Source: Fasciola hepatica (Eukaryota; Platyhelminthes; Trematoda; Plagiorchiida; Fasciolidae). Taken from it: 64,000 bases of DNA. Where the stretch lies: the NCBI GenBank assembly GCA_948099385.1, contig CANUEZ040000117.1, positions 1,412,001 through 1,476,000 on the forward strand. The letters run 5' to 3'. The notes under the pieces are model-generated. The model was given only the letters and a program-made list of their open reading frames with translations, had not been told where the DNA came from and ran no database searches. Of this stretch, positions 52,903 through 56,509 are shown in pieces. How positions within the stretch are numbered: the stretch's first letter is position 1; each line of letters begins with the position of its first letter. Both the position numbers and the translations under genes were made by a program.

Positions 52903-53442
52903 AGTTGAATGTCTGAATTTCACCCGGTGATTGCGCACTGAATGAGATGCCACTACACACACGTTCTTGGGAAAGCCGGTCTTTCAAAGAGAGAATTACT
53001 GAGAATTTCACATGGTACAATACTAGTTAGGGCAAAAGTAGTTTGAGATGATGTTCATCAGGCAGGCGCCTTCGTGATTACAGTGCATGCTGGCTCACTG
53101 TAACCATTCACATACAAACACGGAATAAATAATTCGAAAATAATCCCTCAACTGCCTGCTGCTCGATCTATCGTAAAGATGAGCTGATCGTCATATTGTT
53201 CATCCTGCATGTCTTTTCTGACCTCCCTAGATTTCCCCAATTGTCTGATCAAAAAGCAATGTTTGTTATTACGTTAATACCTCCGGGTTTGTGACCTTCA
53301 TGATTAGTACAAATCGACCACTAATAATCATTCACAATTTCTCTTCCGGTATGCACCGTTTCAGGCTTTGCGACGATCTTTGGTTCGCGATTTCCACGAA
53401 CGTGCATCGGTTGACGAGCTGCTGTCGTTCACTTACGTCTGA
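14086..53442 (+). CDS. TTK: MPS1/TTK-type dual-specificity protein kinase gene (whole span, multi-exon)
   Basis: TTK/MPS1 phosphorylates kinetochore proteins and starts the spindle assembly checkpoint. The kinase domain is on seven exons (35015-53442) with matching phases. It has glycine loop ELGRGGSSV, AIK lysine, NEIAML (helix C), catalytic loop HLDLKPQNF, DLG where the family has DFG, GTLTFMSPEQL (activation segment end), SDIWSIGVMLY, and a last helix with HERASVDELL before the stop. HxDLKP with GxGGSS is TTK-like. Linker exons (25068-26326) and TPR-like N-terminal exons (14086-17275) precede it. The proposed exons total about 2.3 kb, near 780 residues, against 857 in human TTK. The probable start is ATG 14117 in the first exon. 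Introns run from about 50 bp to 8.7 kb and are packed with LINEs and SINEs. Two N-terminal junctions (14477/14687 and 15995/16046) do not match in phase, so that part is provisional. Confidence 0.85.
14404..14477 (+). CDS. TTK: TTK exon 2 (TPR helix)
   Basis: Acceptor CATGTTTCAG at 14403 and donor GA/GTAGGT at 14478, after a 50-bp intron. Phase 0 in, phase 2 out. The peptide (WDEEAYVIMFIRRIILAL) lines up with the TTK TPR segment that ends in AELKAIQE. Phase 2 does not fit the next exon directly. A candidate 101-bp exon at 14537-14637 (phase 2 in, 1 out) would repair the frame but adds about 33 residues that do not look like TPR. Confidence 0.55.
14687..14842 (+). CDS. TTK: TTK exon 3 (TPR helices)
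   Basis: Acceptor CCTTACTACAG at 14686 and donor AAA/GTACGT at 14843. Only one frame is open: KKRAQNLLTNAKKF, then LRQLNAAYDLLAQDGNLK. This resembles the TTK TPR pair ARDYFQMARANCKKF and ISFAQFELSQGNVKK, so the exon is credible. It needs one base from the preceding exon, which exon 2 as drawn does not supply. Phase 1 out. Confidence 0.6.
14935..15270 (-). mobile_element. RTE-like LINE fragment (family B)
   Basis: The minus-strand frame shows RTE RT N-terminal text: PPSKAEVFLMMSYLKRNKAT, FPSVFKDGSSASLLKLTKLL, WEEEQAPESWCESVVLPIYK. It matches the better copy at 45615-45990 (FEDGGPVLLLKLAKLL, WCESTILPIYKKG). It sits in the intron just after exon 3. Truncated at both ends. Confidence 0.7.
15290..15880. 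other. Intron sequence, no clear feature
   Basis: AT-rich with a TTATTATTATTA run near 15833-15847. A short open piece after CATTTCAG at 15551 (FTIDQVISCCPAEY) ends in a stop at about 15659. It fits no phase, so I do not call it an exon. Confidence 0.4.
15883..15995 (+). CDS. TTK: TTK candidate exon 4
   Basis: Acceptor AACATTTTAG at 15882 and donor GAA/GTAAGT at 15996. It accepts phase 1 from exon 3 and stays open: ELQFLDISLSKSCPRIPACL and so on, ending LQE in phase 0. No homology recalled; support is splice signals plus phase. It does not match exon 5 in phase. A second strong donor (GA/GTAAGT) lies at 15913. Confidence 0.4.
16046..16113 (+). CDS. TTK: TTK candidate exon 5
   Basis: Acceptor CCCCATCTACAG at 16045 and donor CAAG/GTAAGC at 16114. 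In the frame that joins exon 6 in phase (1 out) it reads FTSHQKADMLFPPTLPIRSA, a linker-like peptide. The phase entering from exon 4 is off by one base, so a missed small exon or an alternative site is likely. Confidence 0.4.
16114..17064. other. Intron, no clear feature
   Basis: Short frames only; no repeat family or RNA recognised. Confidence 0.4.
17065..17275 (+). CDS. TTK: TTK candidate exon 6 (Ser/Pro-rich linker)
   Basis: Acceptor TTCCGTTTCAG at 17064 and donor CCAG/GTACGC at 17276. Phase 1 in agrees with exon 5, and phase 2 out agrees with exon 7 at 25068. The peptide (RFPPTLSGSLSGSVCHSS and on to LNLLSSNQLEKSKNFS) is Ser/Pro-rich, as expected for the unstructured middle of TTK. The agreement of phase on both sides is the main evidence. 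Confidence 0.5.
17276..18340. other. Intron, no clear feature
   Basis: Start of a 7.8-kb intron. Several 60-90 aa frames on the plus strand near 18076-18430 overlap one another without domain content. No RNA gene. Confidence 0.35.
18340..21370 (-). mobile_element. RTE-like LINE (family B), decayed but long
   Basis: Minus-strand pieces in the right order for an RTE polyprotein. Endonuclease start at 20813-21367 (RIGQQACLARTQETLAISVF, GLSGVGVTLSERAEV), endonuclease end at 20303-20587 (LFLASTNFRHSN, QIDHFPINYKWRG, LDYDHALV), RT start at 19673-19855 (EVEISREIKALRRHKAPGSD), RT middle at 19290-19595 (SCSDCANHKGIRLISIAFKL, EQTGFCTSRGCIDQ), and the C-terminal part at 18353-18810 (RIARARAAFVNVHHLWHRKD, RVFGVESRH). 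Many stops and shifts separate them, so it cannot make protein. Confidence 0.75.
21400..22300. other. Intron, no clear feature
   Basis: No recognisable gene or repeat. A short TATATATATA run occurs at about 21990-22000. Confidence 0.35.
22352..22400 (-). ncRNA. Hammerhead ribozyme-like motif, one core change
   Basis: On the minus strand: GCATAT-CTGATGA-GCGG-CAATAA-TCGC-GAAG-CCGG-TC-GTGCG. The CUGAUGA box, stem II and the short palindromic stem III CCGG are kept. The expected GAAA reads GAAG, changing the A that pairs with the U before the cleavage base. One stem II pair becomes G-U. Activity is probably reduced or lost. Confidence 0.6.
22462..22504 (+). ncRNA. Type I hammerhead self-cleaving ribozyme
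   Basis: All core elements are present in order: CTGATGA at 22468-22474, stem II GCGG/CCGC (22475-22478 and 22485-22488) with loop CAATAA, GAAA at 22489-22492, a loop-less palindromic stem III CCGG at 22493-22496, then TC, with cleavage predicted after C22498. Stem I GCATAT (22462-22467) pairs with GTGTGC (22499-22504), using two G-U pairs. A minimal stem III is the known feature of the schistosome Sm-alpha type hammerheads, which work best as dimers. Confidence 0.8.
22570..23230. other. Intron, no clear feature
   Basis: AT-rich; only short frames. Nothing recognised. Confidence 0.35.
23250..23699 (-). repeat. Interspersed repeat fragments (unclassified)
   Basis: Text near 23262-23300 (CATCCCTTCCACCGCAC-like) recurs at 34915-34940. 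The GAGTGACGCTGGGGATG block (minus strand, near 23440) recurs on the plus strand near 55028. The stretch 23620-23695 plus 23976-24170 recurs at 32640-32880. This shows repeat ancestry. The orientation and family are uncertain. Confidence 0.4.
23700..23975 (-). repeat. tRNA-derived SINE family S, full-length copy nested in another repeat
   Basis: On the minus strand: tRNA-like head GGTGGTGGGCGAGTGGTTTA (A box) and GATTCAAATCCCC (B box), then the body ATCGGTTA, AGACAGTAATCCACTGC, GTTACCACACCTGACTTATT, ACCTTATGTGGC, and a 3' end CATGCGTAAGCATGTATTAAAAAA. Flanking sequence on both sides is continuous with the repeat at 32640-32880, which lacks the SINE, so this SINE inserted into an older repeat. 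It is the best reference copy in the window. Confidence 0.85.
24180..25060. other. Intron, no clear feature
   Basis: No gene or clear repeat. The frame 24847-25053 runs up to the exon 7 acceptor but is not supported as coding. Confidence 0.35.
25068..25380 (+). CDS. TTK: TTK exon 7 (linker)
   Basis: Acceptor CGTTGAACAG at 25067 and donor TGG/GTATGT at 25381. Phase 2 in, phase 0 out. The 104-codon peptide is Ser/Thr/Pro-rich (GSTSKSTIDISKSTED, PHGSVSTPARTSAELG, LPPLPPGIARIPLQPLDPD). It is typical of the disordered region between TPR and kinase parts of TTK, where phosphorylation sites would be expected. No fixed domain is visible. Confidence 0.7.
25764..25866 (+). CDS. TTK: TTK exon 8 (linker)
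   Basis: Acceptor TTAAATTTCAG at 25763 and donor TCAG/GTGAGT at 25867. Phase 0 in, phase 1 out, matching both neighbours. Peptide: PTSMAKPESVLPMQSLVSDE and on to TSKTDLPS. Linker-like and hydrophilic. Evidence is splice sites, phase and open frame. Confidence 0.7.
26241..26326 (+). CDS. TTK: TTK exon 9 (linker)
   Basis: Acceptor TTTGTCATTTTTCAG at 26240 and donor ACG/GTAAGT at 26327, both strong. Phase 1 in, phase 0 out. The peptide VEDVCPKTVDPPKLSPEPSR plus SPSIPNTVT is Pro/Ser-rich with SP sites. It is followed by an 8.7-kb intron filled with LINEs. Confidence 0.75.
26345..28120 (-). mobile_element. RTE-like LINE (family D), decayed
   Basis: Minus-strand RT pieces in order: 27753-27956 (ADRKKYWVEIAEELDTASRT, FSKLISIVRNTSS), 27466-27654 (EITESINELKELKTAGEDSI, PAEVYK), 27027-27272 (MDQIFTHRRILEHRYK, ACFIDFRATFDSVN), then weak C-terminal text down to 26345. 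Stops and shifts throughout. Its left end is shared with 2935-3420. LINE copy A2 abuts its 5' side at about 28125. Confidence 0.7.
28833..29079 (-). mobile_element. Small hairpin element with hammerhead ribozyme, inserted in LINE A2
   Basis: Absent from A1 and A3 at the same place. Flanked by a perfect 13-bp target duplication GCATACCTTTTCG (28820-28832 and 29080-29092). It contains 62-bp inverted repeats at 28836-28897 and 28967-29028, differing at a few positions, around a 69-bp centre that holds a hammerhead ribozyme on the minus strand. About 50 bp lie outside the right arm. The 13-bp target duplication fits LINE-assisted retroposition better than a DNA-transposase cut. Confidence 0.85.
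28903..28957 (-). ncRNA. Type I hammerhead self-cleaving ribozyme
   Basis: On the minus strand: stem I 5' side GGATATGCACCA, CTGATGA, stem II GCTCT-AACA-AGAGC (5 perfect pairs, 4-base loop), GAAA, palindromic stem III CTCGAG with no loop, TC, then stem I 3' side TGTTGCTTCC. Cleavage is predicted after the C complementary to 28913. Stem I pairs GCACCA with TGTTGC (one C-U mismatch) and GGA with TCC around an internal loop, as in natural hammerheads that use loop contacts. All invariant core bases are present. Confidence 0.88.
31700..32300 (-). mobile_element. RTE-like LINE endonuclease fragment (family D)
   Basis: Minus-strand frame 32016-32264 reads TLHEYHVNAVRLSEVRLPNS, then YNGPTHNCGIYSVAL-like text and WEPASSRLALKAL; 31725-32009 continues it with frame damage. 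This is the first half of an RTE-type AP endonuclease domain (LSEVRLP motif, WEPxxxRL). No RT follows on this strand before copy A2, so it is truncated. Confidence 0.6.
32470..32880. repeat. Interspersed repeat (unclassified), second copy
   Basis: Parallels 23620-23695 plus 23976-24170: GTCTTACCAAGGATTT, GTAGAGCGGTTTGACGG, CTGATGGAGAT and CTAACTCAGAGGTGCTACTC recur. The copy at 24 kb carries a SINE insertion, this one does not. No protein recognised. Confidence 0.55.
32960..33128 (-). repeat. tRNA-derived SINE family S, 5'-truncated copy
   Basis: Body and 3' end only: TTACATGCTTGCACATGAGT, CCCCATTGTCACGAAGG, CATCAGGTCCCAGTAAGCC, GGTGTGGTAACGAGCC. The tRNA-like head is missing. Confidence 0.75.
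33225..33295 (+). repeat. tRNA-like sequence (pseudogene or SINE head)
   Basis: GGATAGCTTAGTGATGAAAT resembles an A-box region and CAGGTTCGAGTCCC is a good B box at tRNA-like spacing. The acceptor ends do not pair clearly, and the anticodon arm is irregular. Confidence 0.35.
33300..35010. other. Intron, weak repeat relics only
   Basis: Text at 33905-33975 resembles 12845-12930, and 34915-34940 resembles 23262-23300. No coding feature. Confidence 0.35.
35015..35080 (+). CDS. TTK: TTK exon 10 (just before kinase domain)
   Basis: Acceptor GTGACATGCAG at 35014 and donor CTT/GTGAGT at 35081. Phase 0 on both sides, which fits exons 9 and 11. Peptide AGQARLHQQASHQVFSIVEK plus IL, comparable with the Gln-rich stretch ahead of the human TTK kinase domain (QQQQHQ). 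The pyrimidine tract is weak. Introns on its right side are only 85 bp. Confidence 0.6.
35166..35243 (+). CDS. TTK: TTK exon 11 (kinase glycine loop)
   Basis: Acceptor TTTTTCTTTGGATAG at 35165 and donor GTG/GTAAGT at 35244. Phase 0 in and out. Peptide includes INLQTYWILRELGRGGSSV: the strand-1 lead-in and the ATP-binding glycine loop GRGGSSV, close to human TTK GSGGSSK. Start of the kinase domain. Confidence 0.92.
35594..35748 (+). CDS. TTK: TTK exon 12 (ATP-binding lysine, helix C)
   Basis: Acceptor TCCCTCTCAG at 35593 and donor GATTG/GTAGGC at 35749. Phase 0 in, phase 2 out. Contains VYSALDSKRCIWAIKCVELD with the catalytic Lys of AIK, and FANEIAMLRSLGDTDRVIRL with the helix C Glu of NEIAML. 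Matches TTK (QIYAIKYVNLEEAD, NEIAYL, KIIRLYDY). Confidence 0.95.
35750..37222. other. Intron, no clear feature
   Basis: No gene or known repeat. Contains a short region of CTCTCTCACACACAC near 35780-35800. Confidence 0.4.
37223..37416 (+). CDS. TTK: TTK exon 13 (hinge and C-lobe start)
   Basis: Acceptor TCATCGGTAG at 37222 and donor CGGC/GTAAGT at 37417. Phase 2 in, phase 1 out, both matching. Peptide ELKADRILLVLEHADTDLKD covers strand 5 and the hinge. The gatekeeper position is Leu (LLVLE) where human TTK has Met (YMVME), and the hinge Cys is His. FYWDQMLRCVKALHD is helix E. A 15-residue Asp/Pro-rich insert (STENPNPDSDPCVP) lies between helix D and E, longer than in human. Confidence 0.95.
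37420..38259. other. Intron, no clear feature
   Basis: Starts the 6-kb intron between exons 13 and 14. Nothing recognised before the tRNA-like sequence. Confidence 0.35.
38260..38340 (+). tRNA. tRNA-Ser(CGA)-like sequence, slightly degraded
   Basis: Reads as a class II tRNA: TGGTGGCCGAGTGGTTAAGG (A box region), anticodon loop CTCGAAG (CGA) in stem TTGGA/ACCAA with one A-A mismatch, long variable arm TGGGGTTTCCCCG, T arm GCAGG-TGCGAAT-CCTGC. The acceptor stem GTCGTGG/CCGCGAG lacks the first pair (G-G). T54 is kept, but the usual TTC reads TGC. These changes suggest a pseudogene or SINE head. The D arm and variable arm are otherwise canonical. A decoding tRNA is not excluded. Confidence 0.6.
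38345..39200. other. Intron, no clear feature
   Basis: Possible SINE body just after the tRNA-like head, but no second copy is in the window to prove it. Otherwise unremarkable. Confidence 0.35.
39216..42900 (+). mobile_element. RTE-type LINE (family B), long decayed copy in kinase intron
   Basis: The 5' region at 39216-39330 matches 58505-58660 (+) and the complement of 31490-31630. Then endonuclease pieces at 39960-40720 (LDACNVRTLYQLA, IDVCCVSEPRLQKAPS, LIPISNRLCGVRLNGS, QIDYFVTGHPWRGS, NSGHALVCS), with an internal deletion in the endonuclease middle. RT start at 40860-41470 (RRQLTRNLRNDREQ). RT middle at 41589-41831 (CDNYRGVSLINATANTFSVL, QVGFRNGRGRVDHRFTLRRV, ACFVDFHTAFD). Active-site region at 41994-42251 (LEFADDIVVLKDSP), and the C-terminal part to about 42900. 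Multiple stops and shifts, so inactive. Confidence 0.8.
40421..41322. repeat. Direct duplicated block, copy 1 (of 902 bp)
   Basis: Matches 48969-49870 at a constant offset of 8548 bp. By eye I find one mismatch, at 41282 (a) against 49830 (t). It lies inside the LINE above and includes neither LINE end. Confidence 0.93.
42930..43418. other. Intron, no clear feature
   Basis: No repeat or RNA recognised before the exon 14 acceptor. Confidence 0.35.
43419..43657 (+). CDS. TTK: TTK exon 14 (catalytic loop and activation segment)
   Basis: Acceptor CCCTTCTTCCAG at 43418 and donor ACT/GTAAGT at 43658. Phase 1 in, phase 0 out. IVHLDLKPQNFVLV has the catalytic Asp and Lys. LKLIDLGISQRL carries the metal-binding Asp but with Leu in place of the family Phe (DLG for DFG). 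GTLTFMSPEQLSG ends the activation segment (MPPEAI in human TTK). A variable Ser/Pro-rich loop follows (EPSTAQPGSRLWSPEAANET), as in TTK. Confidence 0.95.
44000..44268 (-). repeat. tRNA-derived SINE family S, full-length copy
   Basis: Same layout as 23700-23975, with head GGTGGTGGTCGAGTGGTTTG and GATTTGAATCCCC (B box), and 3' end TATGCGCAAGCATGTAACAA. Lies in the intron after exon 14, opposite to the kinase gene. Confidence 0.8.
44280..44639. other. Intron, no clear feature
   Basis: No repeat or gene recognised. Confidence 0.35.
44640..47340 (-). mobile_element. RTE-type LINE (family B), long decayed copy
   Basis: Minus-strand pieces in order. Endonuclease 46713-47165 (GQAGLGIAQSMKAEPVQLDW, LVVSVYALTDCSS, VVAGDFNAQVGILNETK) and 46310-46684 (DTNNALVCARFSLHL). 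RT start 45909-46187 (MEKAAAIANSRCLFRLIRHT, ERRLVRWTEHFEKQFSW), 45615-45875 (GNTSSCENHKGISLLRIAPK), and active-site region 44801-45301 (VSDFEYADGIVLLNEDPG, where FADD has become YADG). C-terminal text runs down to about 44640. The Asp-to-Gly change at the active site plus several shifts show it is dead. Lies between exons 14 and 15. Confidence 0.8.
47520..47885 (-). mobile_element. RTE-like LINE RT fragment (family B)
   Basis: A second piece of the active-site region lies just right of the copy above: LTDHEYVDETVLQNEDLKKL (FADD decayed to YVDE) and SDAMCTLKVQD. It matches 44990-45260 in the neighbour, so it is a separate insertion or a local duplication. Truncated at both ends. Confidence 0.65.
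47890..48968. other. Intron, no clear feature
   Basis: No gene or repeat recognised. Overlapping short frames at 48376-48846 show no domain. Confidence 0.35.
48969..49870. repeat. Direct duplicated block, copy 2 (of 902 bp)
   Basis: Near-identical to 40421-41322. Its flanks are unrelated to the LINE: the element text stops abruptly at both ends (GGCGAATACGAAC on the left, CTTGGCATAAGCTC on the right). No target duplication or poly(A) is visible. Confidence 0.93.
50143..50392 (+). mobile_element. RTE-like LINE 3' end (family C), left inverted arm
   Basis: On the plus strand it encodes the last part of an RTE polyprotein: EAVNDWKIGRSGQSTTWWEG, then MKTLSSSFGHVGRVRLPG and the GRWNGCIW end. It is almost identical to the complement of 51641-51890. 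Strongly 5'-truncated. Confidence 0.8.
50400..50787. other. Intron, no clear feature
   Basis: Text before exon 15. The frame 50375-50641 starts in the LINE arm and shows no domain. Confidence 0.35.
50788..50952 (+). CDS. TTK: TTK exon 15 (kinase C-lobe, helices F and G)
   Basis: Acceptor TTATCTTTTTAG at 50787 and donor AAG/GTATGT at 50953. Phase 0 in and out. LGRKSDIWSIGVMLYMMVYG matches TTK [40 protein letters not shown] and LPIDFP match [20 protein letters not shown] and IEFP. The helix F Asp (SDIW) is kept. Confidence 0.95.
51180..51560 (+). mobile_element. RTE-like LINE fragment (family B), decayed
   Basis: Plus-strand text like KVRLAFANVYHLW, then the region around AAVRPVLLYG, corresponding to the part after the RT core in family B (RLAFANLSHMCYR, AAAVRPVLLYGSE at 44801-45000). 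Frames are broken. Confidence 0.6.
51641..52130 (-). mobile_element. RTE-like LINE 3' part (family C), right inverted arm
   Basis: Minus-strand copy of the element at 50143-50392 that extends further 5': it adds LFAFEHRYLFSIARIWWEYR, RISNAEVRSKVLG and LGHVLRMPTDRL-like text. The shared 250 bp (51641-51890) is nearly identical to the left arm in inverted orientation. Confidence 0.8.
52140..53364. other. Intron with microsatellite
   Basis: No gene or repeat family beyond the (TA)n run at 52867-52910 and a C run at 52785-52793. Confidence 0.4.
52867..52910. repeat. (TA)n microsatellite
   Basis: About 22 TA units without interruption. Confidence 0.95.
53365..53442 (+). CDS. TTK: TTK exon 16 (last helix and stop)
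   Basis: Acceptor GCACCGTTTCAG at 53364, phase 0 in, 25 codons then TGA at 53440-53442. LRRSLVRDFHERASVDELLS matches TTK [20 protein letters not shown] (final helix with the conserved Arg of subdomain XI). FTYV follows, then the stop. Human TTK has a further tail after HPYV, so this protein appears to lack the C-terminal tail, unless an alternative last exon is used. Confidence 0.92.
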   Translation, partial: ALRRSLVRDFHERASVDELLSFTYV

Positions 53443-56200
53443 AAACGTCATCCGTCCATCGTCCGGGCGGTCTCTTTTGATCACAAGAATTGTTGATCGT
53501 AAATAGATTAGTCGAACATTCGGTCTCTCACACACTCTCTCCCCCTCTCGTATACTGTTTTGTACAGACAGAATCGGACTGGCAGCATTCTACTCACATT
53601 CGACTCCTTTCGTGTTACTCATGATTGACACCATCTTTCGGAATTTCGAGCGGACAGCGTTCTTTACATCCGTGGTCGTGTATTTCTTCTTTGTTTTGCC
53701 TCTTGATCATTACCGTTTATTCCATCATCGGTCTCATTCTGGCTCCTCCCATTCTTCTTGATCACAGTCAGTAACAGAAAACTCAACTCCGTTATTTCGA
53801 CTCGGGTAAGTACACGAATCTTTTATTCACTTTCCTGTTTACTCACTCAGACTCACTGTCGCTCTGTATATAGCACCTGTTACCCATTATCCATCTTTAA
53901 TATAGCATTCATTTACTCACATTAACTCTGTTCACTGACCAGGACGGGAAAGCGCGTGTAAGGTCCAGTTGGAAGTTTTGAAGAATGTGCAAGTTATTGG
54001 TCACTCTAAGCAACAGCAACCATGAGCTTCATACCTGTTATTCCGACCGCTGTCCTGTTTATCAGTTACACAGATGTAACATGTTTGGAACCACGAGCGA
54101 CAGAATGAGACGGATCCTGTCAAATGGTCTTTAGTCTCAACACCAGAGGGCTTGGTCACCCACACCAGTCGAACCAATACGTTTTATGCGTCTACTCGGT
54201 ACAAGGATCCGTGCCTAACGTAATCATTGTTTTTACGCTAATAAAACGAGGTTGTTGGCGAACAAAGAAGCGTTCTCCCTCGCCTTAGTAGGACAGTCTA
54301 AAAGAGAATGCATGCGAATAAACATGCATTGCATAGAAACTGCCGCCTCGCTCCACCCTGATGATCCGTAGCTTGCGGATGATTAGAATTTCTTTCAGGT
54401 CATTGAAATCCCTAGTCCAAGTTATGGCTCAACGTGCTTAGATAGAATATCTGGTCCACGGCCCTACTCCCACTCAGTCTGTGAGCTGCGGTATAAGCGG
54501 TTCGAGGTCCGAATCCAACCGTCACCTGTCCACAACTCGGTTGTCGCCTTACTCGCTACCACCACCCACACTGATCTGATCGATGTTGCTACCCTACGGT
54601 GGTGATTGAGTTTGCGTGTTACGATGACCCCGAAGGCTGTGCCCATTGGAGCGCAAGGCATTCCTTCAGGATCACCCGTATCGGACAGGCCGAGTAGCTA
54701 GACGAAAACAACGCGGTGTTGCTAAAGGGCGTGGTGAGTTTTTCGCCCGGCAGCGAGCTCTTTACATAAAAACCACAGCAGCCCATAGATAGCAACGTGA
54801 CGTGCGCAAATGTGGCTCGCCACTAAGTAAAGACCTCGCCTCTTACTCAGCTATCCTGAGTAGGGTAAGATTCACTGGAATGTATTGGACATCCTTGACT
54901 GGCAGACCGCCACTCAAAAGGCGTATGAACCGCTCGTTCGGTCATCAGCTCCCGACGCACAAACCTGTTGCCCGACAGATAGAACTTAGTTGTTCGCGGG
55001 CTAAAGTTGCTTCCTTGAATAAAAAGCCGAGTGACACTGGGGACGCCACTTCGTACCTAATTCTCAAGACTCTTCATGGACAATTCCTCTACACGCACCG
55101 CTTGTGGGAAGGTGCCATTCGGGACATCCATGAAGCCAACCCATCCTCTCGCAGGAGCTAGTCGCATAGAATGTAGAAACTAACCACCCACACCTGAACT
55201 ATGTGAATCTGATGTGGTCCTCCACCCACTCTAAGTCTCAATGTCAGGTTCGTGGTTATCCATATTAGTTCAGTGGGCCCTTGAGGCTCACGCGCAAGCA
55301 TGGAGTAAGAAATTTAAAGATTTTCGTCCAGGCTTATGGGTTGATATTCGACCGTGACTCTTCCATCTGAATGTTTGACGCTTGCGTATCTCATGGTTGG
55401 AGTGACGCACGGTAATCACATCGCTCAGTAATCAGAAGGCTCAAACCAGTATCTGGATTACTTGCCTTTACTTTTGTGCTTCTAGATTCTGCGAAAGGAC
55501 GAGCCAGCTTCATGGATGTCCCCATAACGACTTGGGAATGGAGTACGAAGTGATATCCGTGGGGTTACTCGGCTTCTTGTTTTAGATAGCGCTCATAACC
55601 TGTGCACAACCAAGTACCACTTGTCTGGAAACAGGAAAGTCGTGTTTTGGGAACCGGTGACCGGTTCGTACGTTCTTTTGGATGGATGTCTGCAGGTGGA
55701 GAATGCTCAACGCGCTCCAGTGAATCCTACCCTAATCAGGGTAGCTGGGCAAGAGGTAGCGGCCATATCTGGCGACGGGCCATGTTCGCCCTTGTCACGT
55801 TGCTGGCTTCGGTGGCTTTCATGTGGGGAGTTCGTTTCTAAATGAGAACCCACCATATCTATTAACAACGCCGCTGATCGTCCGCATATTCGCGGCTATC
55901 AATGGCATGGCGACCCTCCTATCCGCAACGTTGGGATACACCCGGTGACATTCAGTTATGCTCTCCCTCCAAGACGTGGCGCTAAATTCCGTTTGCAAGT
56001 TGTTTTTTACTCAGCATGTTGCATGCGCTTCAGTAGATTTTTCACCGAGCCCGGTTCTCAGTGTTTTTCTATCATGGATGGCTAAGTGCAACAGTCGTCC
56101 GTCGTGGGGGTCGATAGCTGTGCGGGAAACGGGCTGTTACTATTCAAGGCCGGTGACGGAAGCGTGCTATATCATGTAGTCTATATGTTCAACAAGTTGC
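53443..56200. other. 3' flank of the kinase gene, no further gene seen
   Basis: Presumed 3' UTR followed by intergenic sequence. A possible poly(A) signal AATAAA is at 54240-54245. The block around 54880-55160 shares short text with 23400-23470 (complement), so repeat ancestry is likely. Frames at 54802-55161 and 55602-56413 show no domain. A weak tRNA-like B box (GGTCCGAATCC) occurs near 54508. Confidence 0.4.
54240..54245 (+). promoter_or_regulatory. Candidate poly(A) signal for the kinase gene
   Basis: First AATAAA after the stop codon, about 800 bp downstream. No other support. Confidence 0.25.
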
Positions 56201-56209
56201 TTGGAGCCA

Positions 56210-56290
56210 TTCCGAGTAGCCTGGTGGTTAGGCATTCGATTCGCAGTTGTTCAGCCAGGGCTTGGATCCCTGTGGGGTCTCGGTGGACGT
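56210..56290 (+). repeat. tRNA-like sequence (SINE head or pseudogene)
   Basis: GAGTAGCCTGGTGGTTAGGC resembles a tRNA A-box region, and GGGCTTGGATCCCTG is a diverged B-box region. The spacing is tRNA-like. No matched acceptor stem. Confidence 0.4.
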
Positions 56291-56340
56291 GCACTGTTTT
56301 TGATTCCTAACAAAGATGAAGCAGGTTTTGATGTAAGGAA

Positions 56341-56505
56341 TATGTACAGATGGATGAGCAAAGGTCCTCGGAAGCACAAGATTGGTTTCGCGGTTACTGC
56401 CCCTCATCAGTAGGTTTATCTGGTACTTCTCTGTCCGTCAGTTTGTGCTTCTAAGATACTTTGCCCACCCGTCTGTAAATACTTCTTGCATCGAAAATTC
56501 CAATT
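56341..56505. repeat. Decayed foldback copy of hammerhead repeat H
   Basis: Left arm about 56341-56415 (minus) keeps CTGATGA-GGGGCAGTAACCGC-GAAA-CC, then TTGTGCTTCC. Stem II has one mismatch and stem III is lost (CCAATC for CCGGTC). Right part 56449-56505 (plus) matches the outer right arm of 22307-22561 (GTGCTTCT, then CATCGAAAATTCC). So it was an inverted pair like the copy at 22 kb. The ribozyme is unlikely to work. Confidence 0.55.
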
Positions 56506-56509
56506 CGCA

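Noticed and set aside
54802..55161. 119-codon frame downstream of the kinase
   Set aside because: Shares text with a repeat at 23.4 kb and shows no domain.
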